Assembly: GCA_014904985.1 (NCBI GenBank)
Contig: MU128941.1
Span: forward strand, 196,551-260,550
Direction of reading: 5' to 3'
DNA from: Hydnum rufescens UP504
Lineage: Eukaryota; Basidiomycota; Agaricomycetes; Cantharellales; Hydnaceae
DNA length: 64,000 bases
The position numbers and the translations under genes are program-made. This document shows, one piece after another, positions 1 to 10,941 of the stretch; position 1 is the stretch's first letter, and the number at the start of each line of letters is the position of its first letter. The notes under the pieces were generated by a model. The model did not search any database. It saw only the letters and a program-made list of their open reading frames with translations, and was not told the origin of the DNA.

Positions 1-13
1 AGAATAATCAAAT

Positions 14-800
14 TTAAAGATGAATCAACCAATTACAAAGGGATGAAATCCTTACTGTCCATAGTATCTGAACTGGCATACCAATTACATTAATAGTATC
101 TGAACCAGCATAGGCAAGAATATGGTTGTGGAACTCATTGATGGACTTCTGGCTGCCAGCATAATGAAATGTGTAGCACAATGTGAAATGTCGTAGGATC
201 AAATGCAGCTTTTCTGAGCTTGGAAATTGATTCAGTATCATGCTTGGCATTGTATAGCTTATCCACAATTTCTGAGTGGGTTTTGTTGGCAGCTGTCTTC
301 AGTGTCATGCGTGCCTCCAGTGCATTTGAACGAGCAGCTCTTGCCTTGGCCACAAGGGACTTGGCTGTGTCTTTGGATATTTTCTGAGCCCCTGAATGCT
401 CCTTGGAGAGGCTGGTATCAGCTAATGTACAAGGGATGAGCGAATGAAATGGATATCAACATGAAAGAAAGGAAAGTGGATTTACTGCTCACTAATTCAC
501 AGCATTCATGGCAAATTGTTCCTTTTGGAAATTTTGCTCGCAATGTACCGCACACATTGCACCGAGCCCAATGCTATCGAAATCCAGTATCAATACTAGC
601 ATGGTATCCATGATAGATGTGTATACCTCAGGATCATTCACATCACCCACTTTGTTATCGGGGCTCCCAGCTTCCCAAGCTTCACTAAAAATGCAGCACA
701 TGCAAAGACCTGGGTCTGTCTTATAACAAAAGTGAGAGCCACAGCCTCGTCCACTATCAGGAATGCTGCAGGTCATGACTGGAACTGGCTTGTCAGACAT
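14..800 (-). CDS. Fragmentary hypothetical gene, Cys-rich N-terminus followed by helical segment
   Basis: A minus-strand reading starts at an ATG at 800. The first segment (about 800-502) has clustered cysteines (motifs CGSHFC and CMCC within the first 40 residues, then CAVHC near residue 85), which suggests a metal-binding module. A GT donor follows at about 502. The reading resumes at about 430 with a charged, Ala/Lys-rich helical stretch containing KARAARSNALEAR. Downstream, two overlapping frames remain open to about 14, so another intron or a frameshift is needed. I do not recognise the family; cysteine-rich N-termini followed by helices occur in expanded agaricomycete families, but that link is only a guess. 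It may be a pseudogene, since transposons surround it and no complete exon chain can be drawn. Confidence 0.3.
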
Positions 801-1269
801 ACTGTGGTAGACTGAGAGAAGGACACAGAGACAAGATCAAAAAAAAAAAAAATCAAACCAGTCATGTTGGCCGAGTATTCAACACTAGTAAGCTGCATTT
901 GTATCATCCCCAAGCTGGGCCTATTGGAAACACTCATCATTGGTACTGCTCAGGTTAAATATGTAATGTAAGCCCATTGTTGAAGGCAAGGTCATGTCAT
1001 CACGTAGGCCAAGAGAATTCACCACAAAACACACATTTATCGACCTACTGGAATCTGACAAATAACAATGTCAATATCTACATAGAAATATCAACCTTAC
1101 CACCTTCTCCTCAATACCAGACTAGCTCTCCACAATCCAGTTTTATTGACTCAGTAGAGATGGGTCGAAACCCAGCATAATTCAAGCATGCACTGTCAGG
1201 ATCAAATTGACATTTGCTTCTGCCTAAGGACTTACCTGTCAGAGTATCATTCTTCATCAACTCTATCAT

Positions 1270-1647
1270 ATGGCGCCTACTTCCTCAAATGCTCTTGTCT
1301 CCTCTCTCCCTCCATTCACTACAGGGGTTATTGTCATCCTTGCCATTATTGGCATTTCTCTTATTATTATTGCCCTCATTCTATCGGGCCTTGGCCAGCA
1401 GGCTATGGGCTGGGTAGTCAACCAGTGGCAGCATTGGCGCCCTTGTCAGCACCTGTCGTTCCCTCATTCCCCACGTGAGTCCATGGAGTTGCCAATCCAG
1501 ACTCCCCCTCCTCCTCCTCTACCCCCAGTCCCTGAATCCACATCACCTGTCCCAATCCATACTCCATCCACATCATTACAGTCCTTTGACACTTTGGACA
1601 CCTTTGGAGTACCCAGGCGTACACTGCCTTGGAAGTACATATGCTAA
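1270..1647 (+). CDS. Small single-pass membrane ORF, hypothetical
   Basis: This 125-residue frame has one clear hydrophobic segment near residues 16-42 (GVIVILAIIGISLIIIALIL), then a Pro/Ser/Thr-rich tail. There is no signal peptide and no recognised domain. It ends just before a purine tract (AAGGGGGATA, about 1645) that looks like the polypurine tract of an LTR element, so it may be the last ORF of a decayed retroelement and not a host gene. No homology is claimed. Confidence 0.22.
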   Translation: MAPTSSNALVSSLPPFTTGVIVILAIIGISLIIIALILSGLGQQAMGWVVNQWQHWRPCQHLSFPHSPRESMELPIQTPPPPPLPPVPESTSPVPIHTPSTSLQSFDTLDTFGVPRRTLPWKYIC

Positions 1648-1656
1648 GGGGGATAC

Positions 1657-1980
1657 ATATGGAAGTTGGGGCATAGCCATGTGGAGGTGTGCACAGGATT
1701 CGTAACACGGCTGCATCAGCTTAGTGAGGCTTAGTGATGGTGGCTGTGGAGGCTGACTGATGGGCTGTGGAGCCAGCATTCTAGGAGGATCCAGAAGGTT
1801 ATGGAAGGCAGTGGAAGGCTCTGGAAGGCTGGAGGCTGTGTGCAGGAAATAGTATTTATAGCCCTTTGCAGTTGGGGGATCACCAGTTTCGATCTCTCAG
1901 GATTCCCACTGCAATAGGTGCGAGACTTGTGTGTCCCTTGTTGTGTGGTGTATACTCAGGATTCCCACTGCGATAGCATG
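1657..1980 (+). repeat. Possible decayed LTR
   Basis: The stretch follows a polypurine-like tract, contains a TATA-like TATTTATAG at about 1853, and holds two copies of a 19-nt string, CTCAGGATTCCCACTGC plus CA/CG, about 57 bp apart (near 1897 and 1955). The CA/CG difference between the copies is again a CpG change. No partner LTR or TSD was found, so this is tentative. Confidence 0.2.
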
Positions 1981-2078
1981 TGGTTAATTAATCTCTTTCC
2001 TCTTTCTGTTTGTGGCTTCGACAACAGTGTTGCCCTGACATGCACCATACAGCATTCCATAAGAGTTCCCCCAGAAAC

Positions 2079-2326
2079 TATTAGACAGATAACTCAGTCA
2101 TACACGCTACAGCTATATGGCTGATGTATTATGTACCTATTAGATGGATAACTATGTACATGTGTGAGTTGGGTTGATATGGGGACGGGACAAGATAGGT
2201 GGACCATACCTCAGTCATATGTGCTATGGCTATATGGCTGAGGGAAAGGGGAAGGCACGTCTCGGGGGTTGCCTATTGGGGACTCTGGATGCAAATTCCG
2301 GTCAGGCGCTCGTGCCACCTGCAATA
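2079..2326 (-). repeat. Copia-1 3' LTR
   Basis: 248 bp, aligned to the other LTR with 14 substitutions and one G-run indel; every substitution is at a CpG position. The LTR has internal structure: a TATTAG..GGATAACT string occurs twice about 60 bp apart, and CTCAGTCATA..CTATATGGCTGA occurs twice. The boundary with the body is GGGAG then TATTG on the minus strand, the same junction seen in copia-2. Confidence 0.95.
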
Positions 2327-5300
2327 CTCCCACTCGGGCACTGGACCAATCCTAGCATCCGGACAAATTTCTCATGCACTGAACGGTTCAGGTTTTTTGT
2401 CAGAATATCTGCAATCATTTCCTGGGTTGGGCAGTGGATGACGGAAATGTTGTGCCAAGTGATTTCCAGGCAGGTGTAGTGGTAGCGTGAGTGGATGTGT
2501 TTGGTGCAGCTGTTGTTGGTTGGGTTGTTGTTCCATTGGATGGAGCTTGTGTTGTCAAGGTTGAGTACTGTTGGTGAGTGCTGCATGAAGCCTAGTTCCG
2601 TGAGGAAGTTGCGGATCCATGTGATTTCCATTCCTGCAATTGCGGATCTGACGTACTCGGCTTCGCCGGTTGACTGGGCCACGATCGGTTGGAGCTTGCT
2701 GCTCCATGATATGGCTGCGCCGGCCATCATGGTCACATATCCATTGGTTGATCGGCAGTTGTCGATATTTCTTGCATAATCTGAGTCAGAGTATGCACAT
2801 ATGAGTGCAGTCGATGAGTCGCTCGGATTGATTGAGCTCCCAGCATAGGTGAGGGAAAGGTCTTGGGTAGATATGATGTAACAGAGGATCCGTTTTGCCT
2901 CATTCCAGTGGCGTCGTCCTGGGTTTGCATTGAACTTACATAGTGCTCCCACTGCGAATGCTATGTCTGGGCGTGTACACATCGTTGCGTACATGAGGCT
3001 CCTGATGAGGCTTTGATAAGGCACGTTTTCCATATCCTTCTTTTCTGCTGGAGTGGAGGGACAATCTCCTGTGGTGGCTTTGAAGCCAGATGAGAGGGGA
3101 GTGGACGCTGGGCGGGCATCTTGGAGGCCATAGCGCTCTTGCATGTCACGTATATAGCGTATTTGGTTGAACGAGGCCAATCTGGCAGTGTGGTCGTATG
3201 TTGCATTGATTCCTAACAGTAGGAATTGGGTTGTTGCGTTGGATTCAGCAACTTTGTGCATTGGGAAGTGTTGTTCGAGTGTGGCGGCATGTTTCCTCAT
3301 TAGGGTGTCATTGTTGCCGAGCATGAGCATATCATCCATGTAGATAGCGATGAATATGATTGTGCCATCTTTGCGGTAAATGTACACACATGTATCTGCA
3401 CTGCAGCGTATGTATCCTAGTTCTGTGACCTCGGGTTGAGCGTGTCGTTCCAGACTCGGCCTGCCTGCTTCAATCCATAGAGGGACCACATGAGTTGGAA
3501 TACCTTCCCTTTCAGGTTGTCTACGTTATCGATGATTTGTACGTATATTTCCTCTTTGAGTTTACCGTTGAGGTACACGGTGTCGAAGTCGTATTGGTGG
3601 AGGTGAAAGGATAATGATGTGCTGAGGGCAAGGAGTAGGCGAATGGATTGTATTTTTGCCACAGGGGCCTCCATTTCGAAGTAGTCTATGCCATATATTT
3701 GAGTGAATCCTTGTGTGACTAGTCTGCATTTGTATCGCTCAATGGTGCCGTCAGCGTTTCGTTTGAGTCGAAATACACATCGTGCGCCAATGGCCTTTCG
3801 GCCTGGTGGCAGTTCACACTCACGAAGGACATTGTTCTTTCGAAGGGCTGCAAATTCCCTTTGTACCAATTCCTCCCACTTGACTGCATCGGGCTGACTC
3901 ATTGCTTCATGATGGGTATGTGGTTCCTCAGTGAGCCGTGAGGATGCAAGGCTGCAAGCGAGATGGCCGAGGGTGTCCTCTTGGGTATCGTCATTCATCT
4001 CAGGGATCTCAGGTGGGCTCGCGGGTGTCAGGTCTGGGGGGGGTTCTGCTATGGGTTCTGGTACTGGGTTTTCAGTTTGCTCTCGGATCTTGTGTGAGGG
4101 TTTTGGGATATGTTTCCCAAGGTCAGTGACTGGACCTAACATTTCGAGTTCTGTCCTCCATTTCCGATGGGGGGCTGTGGGTTGGATAGGGGGAATTACG
4201 CTCGTGCTGTTGTCCTTGGGTCCGGGCGAGTCTGAATCATCGGTTGTCACGAATTGGGTGTCATTTTCGGCAATGGGGTTGGAGGTATTGCCAGTGCCCT
4301 TTTGACTGGAGTTCTTGTCAAGGTCAAATATAACGTCTTGAGATGTGAATATTTTGTGACAAGCTGGGTCCCAAAGCCTGTATGCTTTTGCATTGGGTTG
4401 GTAACCGACCATGACGCATTTCCGTGTTTTTGAGTCCAGTTTGGTGCGGTGGGCCTTTGGGATGTGTGCGTAGGCTTGGCATCCAAACGGGCGGAGGTGG
4501 AGGATGGAGGGTTTTTGGCTGTGCCACATTTCATAGGGGGTTGCTTTGTTGAGCGCTGATGCCATGCTGAGGTTGATGAGGTATACAGCTGTGTGGGCGC
4601 ACTCACCCCAGAATCCTCGTGACAGGCCTGTATCCCAAAGCATTGATCGGATCTTCTCAACAATGGTTCGGTTCATTCGTTCGGCGAGCCCATTCTGTTC
4701 CGGTGTATCGGGGACTGTTGTTTCATGCTTTATCCCATGCTCTTTGAAGAGAGATTTGAGCTTCTTGTCGATGTATTCTCCTCTGTTATCAGATCTGAGT
4801 CTCTTGATTTTGCATCCATGGAGGAGTTCAACTTCAGATTTCCACTCACAGAAGACATCTTTTACTTCACTTTTGTGTCGCAGTAGGTACAGGTCAATGT
4901 GGCATGTATTGTCATCTATGAACATGACAAAGTATTGTTTTCCCCCAATGGTGGCTTTGAGGGGGCCACATACATCTGTATGGATTAAGTCAAGAGGTGA
5001 TTTGGAGGGAGTGGATCGTGGGAATGAATGGGTAGGGAATGAATGATGTTTATGTTTTCCGTGTATGCAGCCTTCGCAGAGGATGGCCTTACCTCCCACT
5101 GTTCCATATCCCTGGACTAGTCTGCCGTTCACAAGTTGTTTGAGCATTTTGAAGTCTGGGTGGCCCATCTGATGGTGTAGATCATTGATGTTTATGCTCT
5201 GTGTTTCTTTGGCAATCTGTGCATGTGTTGGAGGGAGGATTGGATGTCCTAGCACACGATATAGTCCGCCTGGCCCTTTTTGGGCTTCAATTACTCAAGT

Positions 5301-6772
5301 GTTGGATAGGATCACATGGCAATAGTCGTGTTTGAAGATGAGTTTGGTCTTTGCTCAGGTTGTAAAGCCGGCAACTGACAGTAGGGTGGTTGCTAGCTTG
5401 GGGGCATAGAGTACATTGGGGATGATAATGGTCCTTTCTGTCCCATCGACTTGCATCCGGAATTTGATCGAACCTTTTGCTGTGGCATGGATGGTGGATC
5501 CGTCTCCCAGACTGATTGGGATGTTTTGCTTTAGGTTTTCGTATGAGTTGTCTTGGAACCACTCACGTCTGGGTGACATGTGTCGAGAGCAGCTGGAGTT
5601 GATGAATGTTTCGCAGTCATATGTGGAGGATAGGTTGGCGTTGATGACGAGTGGATGTGTGAGGGTTTCTTGCCCTACTCCCAGGTCCGTGTGGTGTGAG
5701 ACTGGGGTGGTGGCAGAAAGGACGAATATTTCTTCATTGGACTCCCACTGAGGGGATAGATGGGTCTGAGCAATGTGGGCAGACACCGTTGGGTGGTCTG
5801 AGTCTGATGAGTCAGATGATGATGAGTCAGCATGTGAGCATCTTGTTTTCATTTTCGTATTCATGATGTTCGCTTTCGGTGTCTCCTTGGAAGCTTTCTT
5901 TCGGGCTTCCATGGCCTCCTCATAGCGCTGTTTGGTGTAGCATTCATCCATCTTGTGTCCTGGTTTCATGCAGTATTCACAGGTGATGGCATTCCTGTCA
6001 TTCGCGGCTTTCTTCCCCTTGTTCTTTGCTCCCTTTCCTCGGTCGTGTGTGCCTTGTGGCTTCTTTGCCAAGAGGGCAGAGTCCTCGCTTGTGGCTTCGC
6101 TACCTGAGAGGCGGCTTGCTTCTTGGAGGAGACATGTGGATACATCGCGGAATGTGAGGGGAGAGGTGTCAGATGAGGCAGTGATGAGGGAAATGACTAT
6201 GATTTCCCAATTTGATGGCCGGGGAAGGGACATGAGGAGGAGTTGGCTGAGGAGCTTGTCTGAGAATGCGTGTCTGGAACCAATTTGGTGGAGTAAGTGG
6301 TTGTCATTTGAATAAGCAGCAATGTGGGATTGCATGGAGTCACCTGTTTTGTATTCGCGTTTGAACATGTTGACTTTTGTGAAGAAGGTGGTCATGCCAT
6401 TGTGCTCTACTTTGTGGGCTGCCTTGAGTTTGTCCCAAAGGTCTTTAGCACTCGAGCTCCCTGTGGCATAGGGATCTTGGTCGGTTTCCACTAGGCTTAG
6501 GATGAGTCCTTCGGCTTTTTCATCATGGCGTTTCCATTCGATCCATTCCTTTGATAGGATCTGAGGGTTGGAGGGATGGGAGATGTGGTTGCTGTGGGAG
6601 AGGTAGATGTAGGAGGTGTGGAAAATTTTGGTGGTTCAGGTTCCCACTCCACTACACCCCAGCAGCTTCGTGATTTGAGGTGGCCTTGGGCACGTGGTGC
6701 CCATGCAGTATAGTTGCCATTGGTGAGTTTGGGAAAGGATGGGAGATCACCCTTTGGTGAGGATGAGCTCAT
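2302..6772 (-). pseudogene. Copia-1 gag-pol, disrupted
   Basis: Gag starts at the ATG at 6772 (MSSSSPKGDLPSFPKL) and shifts frame near 6575. It continues to a CCHC zinc knuckle (CEYCMKPGHKMDEC, about 5975-5930) and a protease site that reads INSSCSRH at about 5585-5603, where D-S-G is expected. TGA stops lie at 5355-5357 and 5295-5297 in an otherwise continuous frame. Integrase follows (HHCC region, then LIHTDVCGP, FIDDN and PEQNGLAERMNR as the D,D,E positions). RT has AIYMDD at about 3345 after a second frameshift near 3450. RNase H carries SDSDYA and the TGEAEY motif. The last stop lies 24 bp inside the 3' LTR. Both stops and both protease changes fit CpG transitions. Confidence 0.92.
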
Positions 6773-6807
6773 GTGTGGATGATGGGAGTCAGTACCAGTT
6801 GGTCAGT

Positions 6808-6830
6808 GTCTTAGGCATGGGCCCATAACC
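6808..6830 (-). promoter_or_regulatory. Primer-binding site, initiator-tRNA anticodon-stem type
   Basis: Immediately inside the 5' LTR the minus strand reads GGTTATGGGCCCATGCC. Its complement, GGGCCCATAACC, matches the anticodon stem-loop region of eukaryotic initiator tRNA-Met. Priming from the middle of tRNA-iMet (a half-tRNA) is established for Drosophila copia. The same string, with one change, lies next to the third Copia LTR at 39753-39765. Confidence 0.75.
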
Positions 6831-7077
6831 TATTAGATGGATAACTCAGTCATACGCACTACGGCTATATGGCTGATGTATTATGTACCTATTAGACGGA
6901 TAACTATGTACATGTGTGAGTTGGGTTGATATGGGGACGGGACAAGATAGGTGGACCGTACCTCAGTCATACGCGCTACGGCTATATGGCTGAGGGAAAG
7001 GGGAAGGCACGTCTTGGGGTTGCCTATTGGGGACTCCGGATGCAAATTCCGGTCAGGCACTCATGCCACCTGCAATA
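6831..7077 (-). repeat. Copia-1 5' LTR
   Basis: 247 bp partner of the LTR at 2079-2326, followed outward by the TSD GAAAC at 7078-7082. It keeps several CG dinucleotides (for example in the CTACGGCTATATGG motif near 6980) that are TG or CA in the other LTR. Confidence 0.95.
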
Positions 7078-7082
7078 GAAAC

Positions 7083-7382
7083 TGCCTCTTGAGGATAGGC
7101 AGGCCTCAGCAGCCTCTATATTCTTGAAGAAGGAACGAGGTCACACCTCTGCAATACCTACAAAGAGTTACACACTAGCATGGAAGGGGCACAGCATCTG
7201 CTGTGACAACCTCCACACATTCTGGTGTGGTCTAGTCTCATAACCACTCATGTTATGCCAAAGCTACTGTTGTGGCACTGAGTAATATGACTGCATCTGA
7301 AATAGGATATCTCTATGATATCTGAAAAAAAATTCTCAAAATTTTTTTTTTCAAAAGTGAAATCCTGCCTAGGACTTCTCAC
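7083..7382. other. Short intergenic strip between copia-1 and next gene
   Basis: No gene seen. It contains T/A-rich tracts (about 7325-7355) and possible acceptor sites that would fit a lost exon of the neighbouring minus-strand gene. Confidence 0.5.
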
Positions 7383-7890
7383 CTACTGTATTCTATCCAG
7401 AATTGAATGAGAAAACCCATCTTTTATCTCCATCTCAGCAGGATCTGTTCCCAACCATCCATTAAATTTAAGTGCTTCTTTTTCAACATGAATTTTAACA
7501 TCTGATGTGCCTCCATAATCTTGGGTTTGAGATGACTCTGTTGCTTCATCATTGTCTTGGAGCTTGAAGAAAATACCCACTTGCATGGGACAGATGAAGC
7601 CTGAATAGGGAGATAATCCATAGCCATGCAAAACAGTGTTGGATATGTTCATGTTCCTACAAAGTTTGGATTGAAAGAAAGTCACCAGCAGTGTCAAAAC
7701 CAAAGGCATACCTGTCAGTACAACAGACTTTTTGTATCTGGGTGTACTTTCCCTGCATCCACATACTGCCAGAATCTTCATCCACACTCTTCAGCTCATC
7801 TGCTTGGTCATCAGAATCTATCAGGCCTAGCCTTATGTAGGCTGCCTTGGAGTCTTGTTTTATTGGAACCACTTCTGATGGCGATGACAT
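7383..7890 (-). CDS. Two-exon hypothetical protein
   Basis: Exon 1 runs 7890-7712 from an ATG (MSSPSEVVPIKQ), and exon 2 runs 7656-7383. They are separated by a 55-nt intron (7657-7711) with a GTATGC donor and a TTTGTAG acceptor; splicing preserves frame as ...CCTDRNMNISN. The product is about 150 residues, acidic in exon 1, with no recognised domain. The final stop TAG is embedded in a good donor context (GTAGGTGAG), so the gene may once have continued leftward toward the copia-1 insertion 300 bp away. That makes a truncated gene a fair alternative. It sits between copia-1 and a MITE. Confidence 0.45.
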
Positions 7891-8055
7891 GGTTTTGTAC
7901 CTGGTTAACTTTACTTCAAATGTCAGTTTGCATCAGCTTTGATCAAAATACAAAAAGTAACCTCATCATTGATCCATTTCACTGCTATTTCAACCTCTAT
8001 TGGGGTCCAGTGTTTCAAGATGAATGATAATTTGATACACAGGTTAAGGACTATA

Positions 8056-8350
8056 GGGGTTTCACATTGCTCAAAAACCCATTTATAAGTGACTCATAAG
8101 TGTTTTTGTAAACTGTTCATAAAGTTCTGAGAAAAGTTATGAAATGAGTTATGGATGAGTTATGTGGGTCCTGAGGTCCATAAAGTGGTCCATAAGGGTC
8201 CATAACAGCTTATGGACCACTTTATGGACCTCAGGACCTCCATAACTCATCCATAACTCATTTCATAACTTTTCTCAGAACTTTATGAACAATTTATGAA
8301 AATGCTTTGAGTCACTTATGGATGGGTTTTTGAGCAACATGAAACCCCCT
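8056..8350. mobile_element. Foldback MITE of ~295 bp
   Basis: Nearly the whole segment is one inverted repeat. It opens GGGGTTTCACATTGCTCAAAAACCC and closes with its complement, with a short spacer around 8200-8210 between the GGTCCATAA strings. The two arms are about 140 bp each and highly similar. Flanking TA dinucleotides (about 8054 and 8351) would fit a Tc1/mariner-type target duplication but are not decisive. There is no coding capacity. Confidence 0.8.
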
Positions 8351-8639
8351 TACAACAGGTTTTCAAAACTATACCCATGTGATGAGAAAACACATACCCA
8401 TTGCTATTGTGTATGCTTGAGTTTTTTCCATCCTCTCATGATATTTATTCCATCCCTATGACTACATACTTCATGACATCACATTTTGTGCCTGCATATC
8501 ACACCCATTTGTCCTGAAGTGATTGAAATGCTGGGAGGGCACCACTAAGTACTGGATTAGCCTCGGCTGACATGATCTGCTGAACAGAATGTGGAAACTT
8601 GGAGAATAGATTAGGCATCAGCATGATAGTTATAGTAGA

Positions 8640-8800
8640 TCTTGACCACCTCAATCAGCCACTTGGGCTGACCTCAAAAGGAGTACCATTTGAGGTCATT
8701 TTGCTGGCCTAATGAGGGCTAATTTTCTTTGATGTCAATTGACAATCCTCAAATTGACCTTATGGGAAATTTGACATGACCCAATATCAATACTACATGG
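8640..8800. repeat. Subterminal segment of repeat family R
   Basis: The block around GATGTCAATTGACAATCCTC recurs at about 10055-10205 and, inverted, at about 34485-34650. It therefore brackets the ~300 bp repeat array on both sides and belongs to the same repeat family. Nothing coding is visible between 8351 and 9060 otherwise. Confidence 0.65.
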
Positions 8801-9064
8801 AGGGGGTGTGGCATAGGGGGACCAGGAAGGAGTCCAGAAACCCAGGAAATGCCCTTCTTGGGGTCACTGGGCAATACAGCATTATTGGCAATAGTCTCAA
8901 GTGGTTATAGTTATTGTTTTACTATTCTAATTAATGTCAAAAAAATTAAGAGGAATTATTACAATACAATGATAATACACAGAGGATCCATTCCCTTGAC
9001 CAGGGAAAGAATGCCTTTTGAGATCAGCAGAGAGGTAACTGACCAACATTGGTGACAGAGAAGA

Positions 9065-10937
9065 AGACAAGGAACTGTGAGGCCAGAAGTGGTCAGAATA
9101 CACTGGGAGTGGGTGTGTTGAAAAGCTGTGATTTGGGCACACAGAATGCACCCACACACAGCCTAAGCAACAACACCTAGCCCCCAGGGGGGGCACATGA
9201 ACCCAAAATGGAATATTAAGGATAATGCAATGGGAAGTGGTCAGTTCATGGCATAAATATGGTTGACAGATTCAGATGAATGAGATGAATCAATTAAGCC
9301 TGAGAATGCCAAATCAGCCATGATTTGACCCCCCAGGCAATGTTGAGTGGGAGATGAGGGGAAGATGAGGAACAGTGAGGCCAGAAGTTCTCAGAATACA
9401 CTGAAAGTAGGTGTGTTGGAAAGCTGTGATTTGGGCACACATAATGCACCCACACACAGCCTAAGCAACAACACCTAGCCCCCTGGGGGACCACATGAGG
9501 GCAGTGGGAGAGGATGGAGATAGGGAGACAGAAAATGATCAGATTGCTTTTAAAATAGACTTGAAAGATGTGGACGAATGAGGTAATTCCAACAAGCCCA
9601 CAAACACCCAATTTGGCCAAGATTTGAGGATTCCAGGTAATGTTGAGTGGGAGGGCAGGAGGAGATGAGGAAGTGTGAGGCCAAAAATTGTCAGAACTCC
9701 CTGAGAGTGGGGGGGTTGAAAAGCTGCAATTTGGGTGCATAGAATACACCCACACACAGCTTTAACAACAACCCCCTTCCCTCTGGAGGACCACATGAGG
9801 GTATGGGAGAGGATGGAGGATAGCAAGATGGGAGATGGTTTCTCTTGAAGTAGGCTTGTTGGACAGCTGAGATTTGGGCACACAGAATGTGCCCACACTC
9901 AGCCTGTCTGACAAAGCCATGGCCCCAGTGGGCCCTGGGACTGTCCCATTTGATGTACAGTGAGTGTCAAAACAGCAGACTCAACACTGGCAGTTGCTGC
10001 AGTTAGCAAAGTGCCCATGTACACAGTTGTGCAGCAATCTTGCTCACCTTGGTCAGCCACTTGGGCTGACCTTAATAGGCGGGACAAATCCCTCATCTAG
10101 TCAGCCTAAGAGGCCAGTTTTTTCTTTGATGTCAATTGACAATCCTCAAATGGACCTTACAGGAAATTGGATGGGACCTAATATCAATGCTACATGGATC
10201 ACTGAATGGCTGATCAGAAAGGTGTTGGAAAACCCAGAGGATGCCATTTAGAGGGTCAGCAGGCAATATGGGATTATCAGTGATAGTCACAATTATGTAT
10301 AATGAACTATTTACTGTTCATGTGGATGTGTACATGACTGGGCACAATTCAAGGGAATACAAGTAAAATAGACTGATGGTTTGCACTCCAAGAAGAGCAC
10401 AGAAACCAAAAAGCATCAGAAGTCCTTGGGAGTGGGGGCATTGGAAAGCTGTGATTCAGGCACACAGAATGCACCCACACACAGCTGGATCAACAACCCC
10501 CATCCCCCTGGAGGACCACATGGGGGGATTGGGACAAGATTGAGGATAATGAAATGAGAAGTGCTCGGATCACAGCGTAAATAGACTTGAAAGAACCAGG
10601 TGAACGAGATGAATCTAACGAGCCCACAAATGTCCCAAATGGACAAGATTTGATGATCCCAGGCAATGTTGAGTGGGAGCAGGGGAGGAGATGAGGAGCA
10701 CTGAGGCCAAAAGGTATCAGGATTTCTTGCAAGTGGGGGCATTGGAAGGCTGTGATTCAGGCACACAGAATGCACCCACACACAGCTGGACCAACAACCC
10801 CCATCCCCCTGGAGGACCACCTGGGGGATTGGACAAGATTGAGGATAATGAAGTGAAAAATGCTTGGATCGTGGTGTAAATAGGCTTGGCAGATTCGGAC
10901 GAATGAGATGGATCCAATGAGCCTAAGAATGGCCCAA
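9065..10937. repeat. Degenerate array of ~300 bp units (family R)
   Basis: At least five units share the motif order GAGGCC..CAGAA, then GCTGTGATT..GGCACACAGAATGCACCCACACACAGC, then CCCCCTGG..GACCACATG, then AATGTTGAGTGGGAG. Successive starts fall near 9070, 9365, 9675, 10420 and 10710. Short ORFs seen on the minus strand only restate the repeat and are not genes. The array continues after the solo LTR at 12160-12323 and recurs inverted at 33.8-34.65 kb. Confidence 0.8.
9854..10047. repeat. Fragment of foldback-element arm
   Basis: The segment GTTGGACAGCTGAGATTTGGGCACACAGAATGTGCCC... through GCAGCAATCTTGCT matches the left arm of the foldback elements at 20740-20930 and 29975-30165. It is diverged and lies inside the repeat array. 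Confidence 0.6.
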
Positions 10938-10941
10938 ACGG

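Larger units (their letters stand above)
2079..7077 (-). mobile_element. Copia-1: complete but dead Ty1/Copia LTR retrotransposon
   Basis: The element is bounded by two near-identical ~248 bp LTRs (2079-2326 and 6831-7077) and a perfect 5-bp target duplication GAAAC (2074-2078 and 7078-7082). Read on the minus strand the LTR begins TATTG and ends AATA. The order gag, protease, integrase, reverse transcriptase, RNase H is that of Ty1/Copia. The primer-binding site follows the 5' LTR at 6830. The body of about 4.5 kb is normal for the family, but the ORF is broken by two frameshifts and two TGA stops, so it cannot be autonomous. Confidence 0.95.

Noticed and set aside
3703..5046. Plus-strand frames within copia-1 (3931-4305, 4546-5046)
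   Set aside because: Shadows of integrase and RT coding on the minus strand.
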